From Candidatus Micrarchaeum acidiphilum ARMAN-2 (GTDB taxonomy: Archaea > Micrarchaeota > Micrarchaeia > Micrarchaeales > Micrarchaeaceae), in assembly GCA_009387755.1 (NCBI GenBank), contig GG697240.1, positions 250,001 through 314,000 of the forward strand: 64,000 bases of DNA, given 5' to 3'. Positions 9,142-18,424 of this stretch are shown one piece after another. The notes beneath the pieces are model-generated. The model was not told the DNA's origin, ran no database searches, and was given only the letters and a program-made list of their open reading frames with translations. Every line of letters begins with the position of its first letter. The first letter of the stretch is position 1. Both the position numbers and the translations under genes were made by a program.

Positions 9142-9694
9142 ACTTCTCGCGGTAGCTGGCGCTGTCCCTTATCCTGCAAAATAATTTTTCTTTTATGTAA
9201 TGATCGAACCTGCCTTGCTTGTACAGCACGGTGTTTATGAACCTGTTAAAATCCATGGGCACTACCTTTATCTTTTCTCCAGGATCAAGCTTCTGCGGCC
9301 CTGCAAGCCTGCATCCTGTCGCCACATACACATATATCTTCCAGTCTATTTGAATATCCGGATTGTACGTGAAAATTAGCCTTAGGCTTTTCGCCTTGTA
9401 TCCTGTCTCCTCCTGCAGCTCCCTCCTGGCTGCGTTTATCGGTGTTTCGCCGCGCTCTATCTTTCCGGCAACAAACGAGTATGTAGTGGGCATTCTTGGC
9501 TGAGATTCCCTGAGCAGCGCGACCTTTCCGTCTATTGCAGGTATTACAAGCACGGTATTCAGCCGCTTTATGCCTTCGAAAGTGGCATAGGAGCCGTCAA
9601 ACATCCTTTGCCTCCAGTGATAGACATCGAACATTATGCCCTTGTACACCCTTTTTGCGTTTTTTGGTATAAGTCTGCTTTGTTTTTTGCGCAT
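9113..9694 (-). CDS. Nudix hydrolase (ADP-ribose pyrophosphatase-like)
   Basis: 193 residues from ATG 9694; the frame is open to 9757, but the extra residues precede a plausible promoter and show no domain. A complete Nudix box G-x5-E-x7-REUxEExGU reads GKIERGETPINAARRELQEE followed by TGY. The upstream VYKGIMFDVYHWRQRMFDG resembles the N-terminal strands of ADP-ribose pyrophosphatases. It hydrolyses a nucleoside diphosphate linked to another moiety; the exact substrate is unknown. It diverges from the DUF59 gene at 9771. Confidence 0.88.
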   Translation of the reverse strand: MRKKQSRLIPKNAKRVYKGIMFDVYHWRQRMFDGSYATFEGIKRLNTVLVIPAIDGKVALLRESQPRMPTTYSFVAGKIERGETPINAARRELQEETGYKAKSLRLIFTYNPDIQIDWKIYVYVATGCRLAGPQKLDPGEKIKVVPMDFNRFINTVLYKQGRFDHYIKEKLFCRIRDSASYREKFKRLLFGKG

Positions 9695-9770
9695 GCATAT
9701 CACGAACGGGCGGTTAACTTTTGAAGTATAACCATATAAATAATTTCCTTGACACAATATACCTGATTAG

Positions 9771-10067
9771 ATGCTTACAAAGAAGGATGTTGTTGATGTG
9801 CTTATGGGCTGCAAGGACCCGGAACTAGATGCAGACATAGTCAATCTGGGACTCATCTACGGCATAAGCATTGCCGAAGGTAAGGACGTCAAGGTGACCC
9901 TTACCATGACCTCTGCCATGTGCCCGGTCACATCGCTCATACTTGCAGATGCGCAGCTCAGGCTTGAGGGATTGCCAGGAGTCGGCAAAGTCGAGCTTGA
10001 CCTTGTATGGGATCCCATGTGGAACCCGGATATGATGAGTGACGAGCTGAAGTACAGGAACACCTGA
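9771..10067 (+). CDS. MIP18/DUF59 family iron-sulfur assembly protein (SufT-like)
   Basis: 98 residues, the full DUF59 domain. The pattern CKDPELDADIVNLGLIYG near the N-terminus and LTMTSAMCPVTSLI with a conserved Cys are diagnostic, followed by GVGKVELDLVWDPMWNPDMMSDELK. Such proteins help mature or carry Fe-S clusters. It is monocistronic, its stop codon touching the convergent ndk gene. No other suf gene is visible nearby. Confidence 0.9.
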   Translation: MLTKKDVVDVLMGCKDPELDADIVNLGLIYGISIAEGKDVKVTLTMTSAMCPVTSLILADAQLRLEGLPGVGKVELDLVWDPMWNPDMMSDELKYRNT

Positions 10068-10631
10068 TCAGTACATGTAGTCTTCGGCCGCAGTTTTGTA
10101 ATCCAGTATCTCGTTCTTGTTGAACCATACGGATATTTCGCGCTCTGCAGTTGGTACGCTGTCAGATGCATGCAGTATGTTCCTTACCACTCTTTTCTTG
10201 CTGTCTGCGAAGTCGTATGAATCCGTTGAAAATGAGCCCCTTATCGTAGACGGATCCGCCCTTGTGGGCGCGGTTGCTCCGGCAATCTTTCTTACCGATG
10301 CTATTGCGTCGTTGCCTTCTATAACCATTGCAACGACCGGCCCTGAGGTAAGCGCCTTTACCAGCCAGCCCCTTATCCTGGTGCCGAGCTCGATCGGAGT
10401 TTCCTTGAATTCCATGCCCTTCTCGTCATATCCCTTCTTCGTGTTTTTCCACATGTTTTCGTACCACTCCTTTTCCAGCACATAGTGCTTCTCGGCTGTC
10501 TCCTTTGTGGGCCAGAGCATCTTCAATGCCACTACCTTCAGGCCGGCATCTTCGAATTTAGAGATGATCTTCCCTGAGAGAGACCTGTATACTGCATCGG
10601 GCTTTATTAGAACCAGTGTTCTTTCTATCAT
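10068..10631 (-). CDS. ndk: Nucleoside diphosphate kinase (long form)
   Basis: 187 residues from ATG 10631; the frame is open to 10772, but the added 47 residues have no resemblance to the family. TLVLIKPDAV at the N-terminus, and NILHASDS with the phospho-accepting His (about residue 154), are the standard motifs. It balances nucleoside triphosphate pools by a ping-pong phospho-His mechanism. Typical NDKs are about 140-150 residues. The extra length is an insert around residues 52-90 (EWYENMWKNTKKGYDEKG and following), in the region before the substrate-binding helices. Confidence 0.92.
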   Translation of the reverse strand: MIERTLVLIKPDAVYRSLSGKIISKFEDAGLKVVALKMLWPTKETAEKHYVLEKEWYENMWKNTKKGYDEKGMEFKETPIELGTRIRGWLVKALTSGPVVAMVIEGNDAIASVRKIAGATAPTRADPSTIRGSFSTDSYDFADSKKRVVRNILHASDSVPTAEREISVWFNKNEILDYKTAAEDYMY

Positions 10632-10689
10632 ACATTCACCTTTAACCTTATCCTTATAAGTTCGTGCGGAAATTATATTAAGTTTATCA

Positions 10690-10735
10690 ATGCGGCCGGA
10701 TTGTTGGCAGATCCGGTTTGGGCGCATAGCGCTTA
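10690..10735. other. Intergenic inverted repeats upstream of ndk
   Basis: The 268-bp gap between ndk and the coiled-coil gene is GC-rich in its middle. It holds CCGGAT(9 nt)ATCCGG at 10696-10716 and a small GCGC-ATA-GCGC hairpin just after. They could fold into a small RNA, but no tRNA, C/D-box or other known RNA pattern is recognisable. The remainder of the gap (10740-10899) is AT-rich with no gene. Confidence 0.3.
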
Positions 10736-10899
10736 ATCCCTGGCACCATTTTGCAGGACGCACGCAGGCCAATATCTAGGCGGCTAACAAAACCCGTATG
10801 CATTTTGTATTCAGCCCTAACTAGAAATTATGGGCTTTCTGCTATAATTTCTAAAATTAAATAGAAAGAAATAGAAAAAAGAAGAAGTAAATCCGGCGC

Positions 10900-11601
10900 T
10901 TACTTGCCGTTTCGGAGCATGCTTGAGTATTTCTTCTGCACTGACTTTGCTTCCTTTTCGGCTGCAATCTTCTCCGCTGCTTCCTGCTCTATCACTTTTA
11001 TCTGCTTCTTTGCAGTCTTCTTCTCCTTCCTCAAAAGCTTTAGATCGTATTTGGACTGCAGATACGCGGACTTCTTTGTTGCAAGCACTTCGCCTTTTAC
11101 TCTTAGGTCCTCTATCATGTTTGCAAGTTTTTCCTTTGCACTGACTACAGACAGATGCGCCTTTTCGATTTTCTTCTCTAGCTGTGCAAGCCTTGCAGGG
11201 TTCAGCAGTTTGTTTACCGGCTGCATGTCGTTGCTTGCTATAGCATTTGATATTATGTCATAAGCCTTAACGCCATCCTTGAAAACGCTGGCCTTGAACT
11301 TTAATTCTGCTTTCTTTGCCTTGTACTCTTTGTTCTCATATGATTGCACTTTGCTTGCCTGTCTGTGCAGCTCGGTGTTCTCAAGTCTAAAGACTTCGTT
11401 CTTCATGTCTTTAAACTCTGCTTTTTTAGACTTCTTCTCGGTCTTCTTCTGCTTTATGGCCTTTACTGCCTCGGTTTTTGCCTTCTGCATCTCCTTTAGC
11501 TTGTCGTCAGGCTTATTCATGGGGCCTGGTGCGGCCTGCGATTGACTTACTGTGCTAACATTCTGGTTGGCCGGATTCTGATTTACACTTTGCGTTGGCA
11601 T
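10900..11601 (-). CDS. Lysine-rich coiled-coil protein, unknown function
   Basis: 233 residues from ATG 11601; the longer frame to 11808 would run into the aIF5B start and its promoter. The first 30 residues are Gln/Asn/Ser-rich and disordered (MPTQSVNQNPANQNVSTVSQ). The rest is almost entirely charged helix, very rich in Lys, Glu and Ala, with two long predicted coiled coils (about 35-115 and 145-225) separated by a short hydrophobic segment. No signal peptide or membrane span. It is divergent from the aIF5B gene. No function is assignable. Confidence 0.7.
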   Translation of the reverse strand: MPTQSVNQNPANQNVSTVSQSQAAPGPMNKPDDKLKEMQKAKTEAVKAIKQKKTEKKSKKAEFKDMKNEVFRLENTELHRQASKVQSYENKEYKAKKAELKFKASVFKDGVKAYDIISNAIASNDMQPVNKLLNPARLAQLEKKIEKAHLSVVSAKEKLANMIEDLRVKGEVLATKKSAYLQSKYDLKLLRKEKKTAKKQIKVIEQEAAEKIAAEKEAKSVQKKYSSMLRNGK

Positions 11602-11791
11602 GTTTTCACCATTATTAATTGCTAGGTAGAGTAATTTTCCAGATATATATAGGTTGTTGTTTTTTGAATTTCCGCAATATGCAGCATCAACTTTAAAAAG
11701 CCTTTGATAATGTTTAAATATATAGATACGATATATTAGTGGGGTACTTACTACTGCTTGTTGTGCCTTGGAATTATTTGGGGCGTTAAAT

Positions 11792-13546
11792 ATGATAAGA
11801 CAACCCATAATATGTGTAATGGGTCATGTTGACCATGGAAAGACCACCCTTCTTGATAAGATAAGAAGCACTGCTATAGTGGCAAAAGAAGCCGGAGGCA
11901 TAACCCAGCACATAGGGGCGAGCGAGGTCCCGATAGAAGTAATAAAGAAGATATGCAGCGAGATGCAGAACTTTTCCGCAGAGTCCATAAAGATACCTGG
12001 CCTGCTTTTCATAGACACCCCGGGGCACGAGGCATTTACAAACCTCAGGAGAAGAGGCGGCAGCGTTGCAGACCTTGCAATACTGGTTGTTGACATAACT
12101 AAGGGCTTCGAGCCCCAGACTGTAGAGGCCATACGCATACTCAGGGAGTATAAGACGCCTTTCATAGTCGCGGCAAACAAGATTGATATGATAACCGGAT
12201 GGATAAACTCGAAATCCAAATCGCTGCAGACGGCCATGAAACAGCAAAACAGCCAGGTGATTGAGACCCTAAACAAAAGAGTATATGAGATAGTCGGGAA
12301 GCTTGGCGAGCTGGGCTTCTCCAGCGACCTGTATAGCAATGTTACGGACTTCAGGCAGGAGATATCCATAGTTCCGGTAAGCGCGAAAACAGGTGAGGGC
12401 GTGGCTGAACTGCTCATGCTTGCAACCGGGCTTTCCCAGAGATTCCTTGAAATGAAACTCAATATAGAGGCGAATGGAAGGGGGAGGGGCAGCATACTCG
12501 AGAAGAAGGAGGATCGGGGTCTCGGATTCGTGATTGACGTCATACTGTATGAGGGAACGCTCCATGTGAACGACACCATAGCCTTTGCCACGTCCGAAGG
12601 CAAGGTCGAAACGACAAAGATCAAGGCGCTGCTTAAGCCCAAGCCCCTGAGCGAAATAAGGGACTCGAACAGCAAATTCAACTATCTCGACAAGGTAAGC
12701 GCCGCGTCCGGAGTCAGGATAGGGGCGAACAACTTGGATTATGCAATGCCAGGCTCTCCAGTCATACAGGTGGTGGACGACAGCTATGCAAAAGAGATAA
12801 GCTCTGAGATTGGGAGTGTTTTTGCTACATCGAAGGTCGGCGTAATACTAAAGGCGGATTCCATAGGCAGCATAGAGGCGATATCCAAGCTCTTGGACGA
12901 GCAGGGGGTCAGCATAAGCAAGAAGGGCATCGGCAACGTATCCAAGAGGGATGTCATGGACGCGTTCGCAATGAATGCGATAAACCCTATGGATTCCATC
13001 ATACTTGCGTTCAATGTAGGGGTAGACAAGGATGCGGAGGATGCGGTATTCGCATCAAGTATAAAGATAATAAAAAGCGAGATAATATACAAGCTGGTGG
13101 ACGACTGCGTAGCGACAAGGGAGGGCATGAAGCTGAACAGGGCGAAGGCGATAGAGGAAAGGATAACACTGCCGTTTCAGATAGAGGTGCTGCCGCACGC
13201 TTGCTTTAGGGCTTCGCACCCTGCGATATTCGGAGTCAGGGTCGTTGCTGGCAGGGTGAAGCTGGGGGCGTATGCAATGAGCGACGAGGGCGTTCCGGTA
13301 GGCAAAATACGCGGCATTCAGAACGAAAAGACCCCAATGACCATGGCAAAGGCGAATGATGAGGTCGCCATATCAATGGATGAGCCAACTTTCGGCAGGC
13401 AGGTAAAGGAGGGGCAGATGCTGTATTCTAAGCTGTCGCTGGAGGACATAAAGATGCTCCAGGGCGAGATGGCATACCTCATAAACGACGAGGAAAAAGA
13501 GCTTGTAAAGAAAATTGTGGGAATGGGAGGCGGCCATAAGAAATAG
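11792..13546 (+). CDS. infB: Translation initiation factor aIF5B
   Basis: 584 residues from ATG 11792 (a TTG at 11768 would add eight residues). The GTPase domain opens with ICVMGHVDHGKTTLLD (G1), DTPGHEAFTNLRRRGG (G3), ANKID (G4) and VPVSAKTGEG (G5). Domains II-IV follow, with the C-terminal ITLPFQIEVLPHACFRASHPA typical of archaeal/eukaryotic eIF5B. It promotes subunit joining at initiation. It lacks the long N-terminal extension of eukaryotic eIF5B, as expected for archaea. AT-rich upstream DNA (about 11705-11740) holds candidate TATA boxes. Confidence 0.96.
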   Translation: MIRQPIICVMGHVDHGKTTLLDKIRSTAIVAKEAGGITQHIGASEVPIEVIKKICSEMQNFSAESIKIPGLLFIDTPGHEAFTNLRRRGGSVADLAILVVDITKGFEPQTVEAIRILREYKTPFIVAANKIDMITGWINSKSKSLQTAMKQQNSQVIETLNKRVYEIVGKLGELGFSSDLYSNVTDFRQEISIVPVSAKTGEGVAELLMLATGLSQRFLEMKLNIEANGRGRGSILEKKEDRGLGFVIDVILYEGTLHVNDTIAFATSEGKVETTKIKALLKPKPLSEIRDSNSKFNYLDKVSAASGVRIGANNLDYAMPGSPVIQVVDDSYAKEISSEIGSVFATSKVGVILKADSIGSIEAISKLLDEQGVSISKKGIGNVSKRDVMDAFAMNAINPMDSIILAFNVGVDKDAEDAVFASSIKIIKSEIIYKLVDDCVATREGMKLNRAKAIEERITLPFQIEVLPHACFRASHPAIFGVRVVAGRVKLGAYAMSDEGVPVGKIRGIQNEKTPMTMAKANDEVAISMDEPTFGRQVKEGQMLYSKLSLEDIKMLQGEMAYLINDEEKELVKKIVGMGGGHKK

Positions 13547-13616
13547 CTTCAAAGTCAGCAAAATTTTTATCAAGCTATATTTTGGGTAGCATATCCTTCT
13601 TATTGCTTTTCCTGAG

Positions 13617-13631
13617 AAGATTATATAAATA
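13617..13631 (+). promoter_or_regulatory. TATA box for metK
   Basis: AAGATTATATAAATA lies about 15-25 bp upstream of the ATG at 13644 and separates metK from aIF5B, whose stop is 97 bp upstream. Confidence 0.45.
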
Positions 13632-13643
13632 AGGGGATGAAAA

Positions 13644-14846
13644 ATGAAGAACATAAAGGTTTCATTGTCAAACTCTACCCCAGTACTGGAGCAGCCGGTT
13701 GAATATGTAGAAAGAAAGGGGATCGGCCATCCGGACAGCCTCATAGACGGGATAGTCGAAAGGGCAAGCACAGACCTGTCGAATGCGTATGCGGACAAGA
13801 CCGGAATGATACTTCACCACAACCTAGACAAGGGCCTTATAGTAGGAGGCTCTGCAAAGGCAGTGTTCGGAGGGGGCGAGATCACCAAGCCCATAGAGGT
13901 CATAGTCGCAGGACGCGCCTCAAACAGATATCAGGACATAGAGATACCTGTGAACGATATAGTCATAAATTCTGCAAAAAACTACCTGAAGGAGAACACG
14001 AGGTTCCTTGACCTGGAAAATGAAGTAAGGTTCAGCACCAAGATACTCGAGGGCTCGGAGGACCTCAAGCACATATTTGGAAGGAGCTCTGAGATGCCGC
14101 TTGCAAACGACACGTCTTTCGGAATAGGGTTTGCACCATTCAGCGTTACCGAGAGGTTGGTCCTTGGAACCGAAAGGATGCTGAACGGCAAGGAGTACAA
14201 GGACCTTGTGCCTGCGGTCGGCGAGGACATAAAGGTGATGGGAATAAGGGAGGACAACAGGATAACGCTTACCATTGCAGCAGCGTTTGTATCCAAGTTT
14301 ATCGGCAATGCAGACGAATACTTTACGTTGAAGGACAGGGTCAAGAAGGATGTCGAATCGTTTGTCGGAAAGACCGAAAAAGGCTACGAAGTTGAAGTGG
14401 TAGTCAACAACGGGGACAACAGGGAATCAGGCAGTATTTACATGACCAAGAGCGGGTTGAGCTGCGAATCCGGAGACGACGGCTCGGTAGGCCGCGGCAA
14501 CAGGGTGAACGGCCTTATAACGCCTTTCAGGAATATGAGCCTGGAGGCGGCAGCTGGCAAAAACCCGATGAACCACATAGGGAAGATATACAACGTTCTC
14601 GCGAACCTCATAGCAAACGATGTGATAAAGCTCTACCCCGAAATAGAGGAATGCTACGTATCGCTTGTATCGCAGATTGGCAGGCCGATAGACGATCCAA
14701 GGCACCTTGACATAAAGCTCGGAGCCAAAGACAAGAAGATAGTTGAAAAGCTTGGCAACAAGATAAGCGGACTTGCCGAGGAGGAGCTGGCCAACATAAG
14801 CTACCTGACAAAGGAGATTGTGGCAGGCAAGCACAATATGTTCTGA
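13644..14846 (+). CDS. metK: S-adenosylmethionine synthetase, archaeal type
   Basis: 400 residues, the length of the archaeal MAT family, which differs strongly from bacterial MetK. The conserved N-terminus [20 protein letters not shown], the central [16 protein letters not shown], and [20 protein letters not shown] are present. The region ending [18 protein letters not shown] is also typical. It makes S-adenosylmethionine from ATP and methionine. This serves methyltransferases in the window such as fibrillarin and Trm56. Single gene with its own TATA box and a 52-bp gap to the next gene. Confidence 0.96.
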   Translation: MKNIKVSLSNSTPVLEQPVEYVERKGIGHPDSLIDGIVERASTDLSNAYADKTGMILHHNLDKGLIVGGSAKAVFGGGEITKPIEVIVAGRASNRYQDIEIPVNDIVINSAKNYLKENTRFLDLENEVRFSTKILEGSEDLKHIFGRSSEMPLANDTSFGIGFAPFSVTERLVLGTERMLNGKEYKDLVPAVGEDIKVMGIREDNRITLTIAAAFVSKFIGNADEYFTLKDRVKKDVESFVGKTEKGYEVEVVVNNGDNRESGSIYMTKSGLSCESGDDGSVGRGNRVNGLITPFRNMSLEAAAGKNPMNHIGKIYNVLANLIANDVIKLYPEIEECYVSLVSQIGRPIDDPRHLDIKLGAKDKKIVEKLGNKISGLAEEELANISYLTKEIVAGKHNMF

Positions 14847-14898
14847 GCTGGCGTAAAAGCTTAAAATACATTGATGGCAAATCTTTGTTGCTGATGCC

Positions 14899-16056
14899 AT
14901 GCAGGAAACTCGGCTTCAAAAGAAAAGGATACTGGTCCTAGTCGATCATCTCGAAGTTTTTGGAGGGATACAGAGGTTTGTCCTGGAGACCTTTACCAGG
15001 CTCGCGGACAGGTACGAAATAAGTATTTATAATGTAGGCAACACAGAAGCCGAAGGCAGCATGGCAAGGAACTACGACCTAAGCCGCGTCCACGTATTCA
15101 ATGCGGGAACGATAAGAATTGGTCCGCACCTGAAGATGCCCACACCAGGAGCGTTCATGGCTCTTAGGAGGATGATAAGGAATTCTGACATAGTGTACTG
15201 CCTGTACAACATCCCTTCATTTTTCCTGCCGTCAGTGCGCTTAGCCCTGAGATACAAGAAGAAGCTGATTTACGGAGTGAGCAGCGAGGTCATAGCAAAC
15301 ATCTTCAAAGACAACAAAAAGGGGTTTCAGAGGAAAATTCTGGACAGGGCAAGGCTCAGGGCATTCAACAAAATACACTATTTTAAGGTCGAAAATGACG
15401 AATCCGAGGACATTATCAGAGCGCATTTCAAAGCCGCGAAGGCATACAAGATTGAGGCTGCCGTGCCAGTAAGCAATGTAGAGGTGCTCAACGCAAGGGA
15501 CAGGTTCGTGGCGCTTTTTGTAGGGAGGCTGTCGGTACAGCAGAAGGGCCTTGATTTCCTTAAGGAAATAGTCGACCAGGCCATCAAGCTCAATGGCAAC
15601 ATAAATTTTGAAGTCATCGGAAGCGGATACGACGGCGAGGGCATAATAGAAAGCTTGGCCGAAAGCCACAAGGGCAATTTCAATTGGATCAGGCATTCAT
15701 CAGACGACGAGAAATTCGCCGAGATCAAGAAGGCCAGCCTTTTTGTCTTCCCTTCAAGATATGAGGAGTTTGGTCTTGCACTCTGCGAGGCGCAAGCCTT
15801 CGGGCTGCCGGCAGTAGCCTTTGACATAAAGGGACCGAGAATGATAATGAAGGAGAAAATTCAGGGCAGGCTCGTTGAAAAGTTCGATGTGAAGGCTTTT
15901 GCGGAGGCCGTTGCAGATTACTACGAATTCTGGAAAAGCAGGAATGACGAATATTTTGAAATGAAGAAAAAGATATCCGAAACCGTAATTAAGAGATTCG
16001 GGATCGACAGCATGATACCAAGGATTATTGACATGCTAGAGGACGTATCCAAATAA
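14899..16056 (+). CDS. Glycosyltransferase, GT4-like (GT-B fold)
   Basis: 385 residues. The N-terminal half has the GT-B acceptor domain pattern (KRILVLVDHLEVFGGIQRFV). The C-terminal half has VALFVGRLSVQQKGLDFL and the E-x7-E donor motif in PSRYEEFGLALCEAQAFG. It transfers a sugar from an activated nucleotide donor, probably to a cell-surface glycan or lipid at the cytoplasmic face. No membrane span. Acceptor and donor are unknown. It follows metK by 52 bp and ends before a GC-rich hairpin shared with the convergent regulator. Confidence 0.88.
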   Translation: MQETRLQKKRILVLVDHLEVFGGIQRFVLETFTRLADRYEISIYNVGNTEAEGSMARNYDLSRVHVFNAGTIRIGPHLKMPTPGAFMALRRMIRNSDIVYCLYNIPSFFLPSVRLALRYKKKLIYGVSSEVIANIFKDNKKGFQRKILDRARLRAFNKIHYFKVENDESEDIIRAHFKAAKAYKIEAAVPVSNVEVLNARDRFVALFVGRLSVQQKGLDFLKEIVDQAIKLNGNINFEVIGSGYDGEGIIESLAESHKGNFNWIRHSSDDEKFAEIKKASLFVFPSRYEEFGLALCEAQAFGLPAVAFDIKGPRMIMKEKIQGRLVEKFDVKAFAEAVADYYEFWKSRNDEYFEMKKKISETVIKRFGIDSMIPRIIDMLEDVSK

Positions 16057-16062
16057 ATGGCA

Positions 16063-16084
16063 GGGGTTGGGCGAACCCAACCCC
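16063..16084. terminator. GC-rich hairpin between convergent genes
   Basis: A perfect 9-bp stem GGGGTTGGG/CCCAACCCC closes a CGAA tetraloop. It lies six bases after the glycosyltransferase stop and 20 bases before the end of the convergent regulator. It could act on either transcript. There is no T-tract after it. Confidence 0.55.
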
Positions 16085-16103
16085 CGCAACAACCCACCCG
16101 AGA

Positions 16104-16496
16104 CTATTTGTTGAACATGCTGCTTTGGAGCACCCGTATGTCGCTGTAAACGGCTTCGTGCCCAGCTGCCTGCCCGTCGCGGTTCAGGAACATCTCGCTG
16201 AACTGCTCTATCAGGGCGGTTTTCACCTTCTCAAGCGTTTTAAGCTCTCCAGCCCCAAAGGCAGTAAGCCTAAGGCTCTTTCCAGGCTCATCCTTCGTTG
16301 CAAAGTCCAGAACGCCTATCTCCTTGAGCCGGTTAAGGTTGTACCATACCGAGCTCTTAGAAAAGCCATATACGTCTGACAAGTAAGAAACGAAGCCTGA
16401 AGCGCTGTCTATGCTGTCGGATCCTATCTCGACTATTATCAACTGCTCGCGCTCTGAAAGCTTTATTTTTTTATCGCATACTCTACTCTCTACCAT
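16104..16496 (-). CDS. Winged-helix transcriptional regulator
   Basis: 130 residues from ATG 16496 (an ATG at 16514 would add six residues). Residues about 10-80 form a winged helix: KLSEREQLIIVEIGS, then the recognition-helix region GFSKSSVWYNLNRLKEIGVLDF and a wing ending LRLTAFGAGELK. The rest is a helical tail that could dimerise. The layout resembles PadR/MarR/ArsR-like archaeal regulators, without cysteines for metal sensing. Target genes unknown. It is the last host gene before the mobile element. Confidence 0.75.
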   Translation of the reverse strand: MVESRVCDKKIKLSEREQLIIVEIGSDSIDSASGFVSYLSDVYGFSKSSVWYNLNRLKEIGVLDFATKDEPGKSLRLTAFGAGELKTLEKVKTALIEQFSEMFLNRDGQAAGHEAVYSDIRVLQSSMFNK

Positions 16497-16752
16497 TTGG
16501 CCCACACAAAACACCTCGGATTTTAAAAAGTTAAGGAGTTTATGCAGCCAAATGGTTGAATGGTGTATTTGATATCATGCACTTATAGTTTCTTGTCTGA
16601 TCAACGCTTGCGCTGCCTATAGTCAGTATCGGCTTCCAGAGCCTGCATACGGATTGCAGCGCGGTTTTCATCTACACCACTCGTTCATTAAGAGTTGCTT
16701 AAGTATATGTATAAGAGTAACCATTTCAATATTTAAATCTTTTGTACAGAGT
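16497..16752. other. Host intergenic DNA left of the mobile element
   Basis: About 255 bp between the regulator start and the element. The first part holds the regulator promoter; the remainder has mixed composition with no coding frame, tRNA or clear RNA motif. Its last nine bases are the target duplication GTACAGAGT. Confidence 0.5.
16744..16752 (+). repeat. Target-site duplication, left copy (GTACAGAGT)
   Basis: Nine bases immediately outside the left terminal inverted repeat, identical to 25503-25511 immediately outside the right one. A nine-base duplication fits IS4-type transposition, which duplicates roughly 9-12 bp. Confidence 0.88.
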
Positions 16753-16768
16753 GGCTTTGTATAAATAG
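16753..16768 (+). repeat. Left terminal inverted repeat
   Basis: GGCTTTGTATAAATAG, exact reverse complement of 25487-25502. The match continues as G-G after one mismatch, giving 18 of 19 positions. Confidence 0.88.
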
Positions 16769-16808
16769 TGGAATCTTGTATAATAAGTCCTGATTTTGTA
16801 TAAAAAGT
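16757..16808 (+). repeat. Left subterminal iterons (3 x TTGTATAA..AGT)
   Basis: TTGTATAAATAGT at 16757, TTGTATAATAAGT at 16776 and TTGTATAAAAAGT at 16796, spaced 19 and 20 bp, so on one face of the helix. The right end carries related copies. The first overlaps the terminal repeat. Such arrays are typical binding sites for a transposase or its accessory protein. Confidence 0.7.
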
Positions 16809-16939
16809 AATCCTTAAATTTTTTTAGATTCATAATCCGCTTACAAAATGCGATAGGCTACCGCTATAGAAACAAGCCACGTTTCCTTGGGTTATGGGAA
16901 AGACACGATGTTTAGGTTAGTTGAACCTTTAAAAAGTAC

Positions 16940-18424
16940 TCATAAGTATAAGAAGAACCAGAACGGCATTGTTATTATGCGATCTGTATAACTTATCTCT
17001 TGAACATCAGATACAATTACCCCATACCTCGCTTTATACATTTCAATAGCATTTTTTATCTGAGCAGTATCCTTGTTTAATCCAACCTCTATGGGTACGT
17101 TTTGGTCAGCAAGCGGGTTTTCCAAGATAAAATCCACATTAGTTTCATATCTTGCATCATAAAAAAGATTGTATAAAGTACCAGTCGTAAAACATAATTT
17201 ATGCAGTGTAGAACCTACAGCATTTTCCCAAAGTAAACTTTTAATATCATTTGTTATTGTTGTTTTGCCGTTCAAATAGAGTAGTGCGCTAAGTAAGGTA
17301 GGGGACATAAAATAGAATTTGAAAGCTTTGTTTACCCCCCGTCTATCTAATGGGGAAGGATGTGGTTTTACTGAAAATATCAGGTGGGTTTTTTGAAGGG
17401 TATCTAGTATACTATTCAATTTAGCAAGTGGTATGTTAAGATTTTCAGATAATTTTGTCTGCGGCAATTCTCCAGATGGTTTTAGTGCTACAGCTCCTAT
17501 TACTCTCATTATTTGGGGTATGACATCCATTTCATAATTGTTTATTGTTGGAACGTCTTGAGATACTATCCTTGTAATCATATCGAGTATCCTACGATAC
17601 GCTATCTCTTTTGAGGTTATGAGCCCATAAGGGAACCCCCCCATAGTAAGATAATCTTCAAGACTCCCACTCAGACTTTTGCGTTTTGCTGCAATATCCT
17701 CTTTTATTTTAGCGATTGTTTTGTTTAAAATCGGAATCATGCTGATATCATTTTGAAGTATAAGTCTTTTTAGGCTCTCGGCAGTTCCACGTGGGGGGAA
17801 TATATTATTACTCATGAGTTGGTATTCCATAAAATTTAACGGGAAAAGTGGTTCTTTTATCGCTCTCCTTGCAGTATCTGTGTCTATATTTAGAGCTAAA
17901 GCAGAAGAACCAGTTATAACTAAGAAAATATTTTTAGACGAATCGAAGATAGTTTTTGATGCAACTGCCCACTTCTTATCAAATTGGGCTTCATCAACTA
18001 ATATAAACAATTTTTCATTGAGGTCTTCTATGGTGGTGTTATGTATCTCAGAACAGAAGTTCTTTACGGCTTCGTACAATGGGCTTTTACCTTCCGAATA
18101 CTCAGGTTGCAGCATAACTTGGTCTAAGGATAGGTAGAGCATATTCTCCTTAGGCACGGGTTTTTTTATTGACCCCTCAAAACTACCTTTAGCTAACCTA
18201 TCATACGCTTGATATAAAATTGTTGATTTGCCTATGCCTCTCAATCCATACAAAATTACCATTCTTGAGTCTCCTTCATTATTTATGAACGACCGTGCAA
18301 ATCTCATTACTCTATAGAGTGCAGGCCGTTCAACTAATGTCCCTGCTTTAGTGTTTTCCTTTATTAGGGAAGGCATAGCATTTATTCTTTCTTGCAAATA
18401 TTCTTTCCAGGCCATATTATTCAT
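16940..18424 (-). CDS. AAA ATPase with C-terminal DUF4143 domain (element-encoded)
   Basis: 494 residues. Walker A GLRGIGKST (residues 60-68) and Walker B KLFILVDEAQF (D144/E145) lie in an AAA_14-type domain. A winged-helix segment (about 310-360) and a DUF4143 C-terminal domain follow. The latter is a PD-(D/E)xK-like fold reading NVDFILENPLADQNVPIEV, with the usual Lys after IEV replaced by Gly, so nuclease activity is doubtful. It is divergent from the transposase across an operator-rich 130-bp region. By analogy with TnsC/TniB/IstB it could be a transposition regulator, but DUF4143 ATPases elsewhere are uncharacterised. This is the only intact copy; the one at 21774-22199 is cut before Walker B. 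Confidence 0.82.
   Translation of the reverse strand: MNNMAWKEYLQERINAMPSLIKENTKAGTLVERPALYRVMRFARSFINNEGDSRMVILYGLRGIGKSTILYQAYDRLAKGSFEGSIKKPVPKENMLYLSLDQVMLQPEYSEGKSPLYEAVKNFCSEIHNTTIEDLNEKLFILVDEAQFDKKWAVASKTIFDSSKNIFLVITGSSALALNIDTDTARRAIKEPLFPLNFMEYQLMSNNIFPPRGTAESLKRLILQNDISMIPILNKTIAKIKEDIAAKRKSLSGSLEDYLTMGGFPYGLITSKEIAYRRILDMITRIVSQDVPTINNYEMDVIPQIMRVIGAVALKPSGELPQTKLSENLNIPLAKLNSILDTLQKTHLIFSVKPHPSPLDRRGVNKAFKFYFMSPTLLSALLYLNGKTTITNDIKSLLWENAVGSTLHKLCFTTGTLYNLFYDARYETNVDFILENPLADQNVPIEVGLNKDTAQIKNAIEMYKARYGVIVSDVQEISYTDRIITMPFWFFLYL

Noticed and set aside
10690..10800. tRNA or small RNA in the gap upstream of ndk
   Set aside because: Short stems only; no cloverleaf, box C/D or other known RNA pattern could be drawn.
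16757..16808. Iterons as a possible CRISPR remnant or replication origin
   Set aside because: Only three short units, mirrored at the other transposon end; they belong to the element termini. No replication initiator gene is adjacent.
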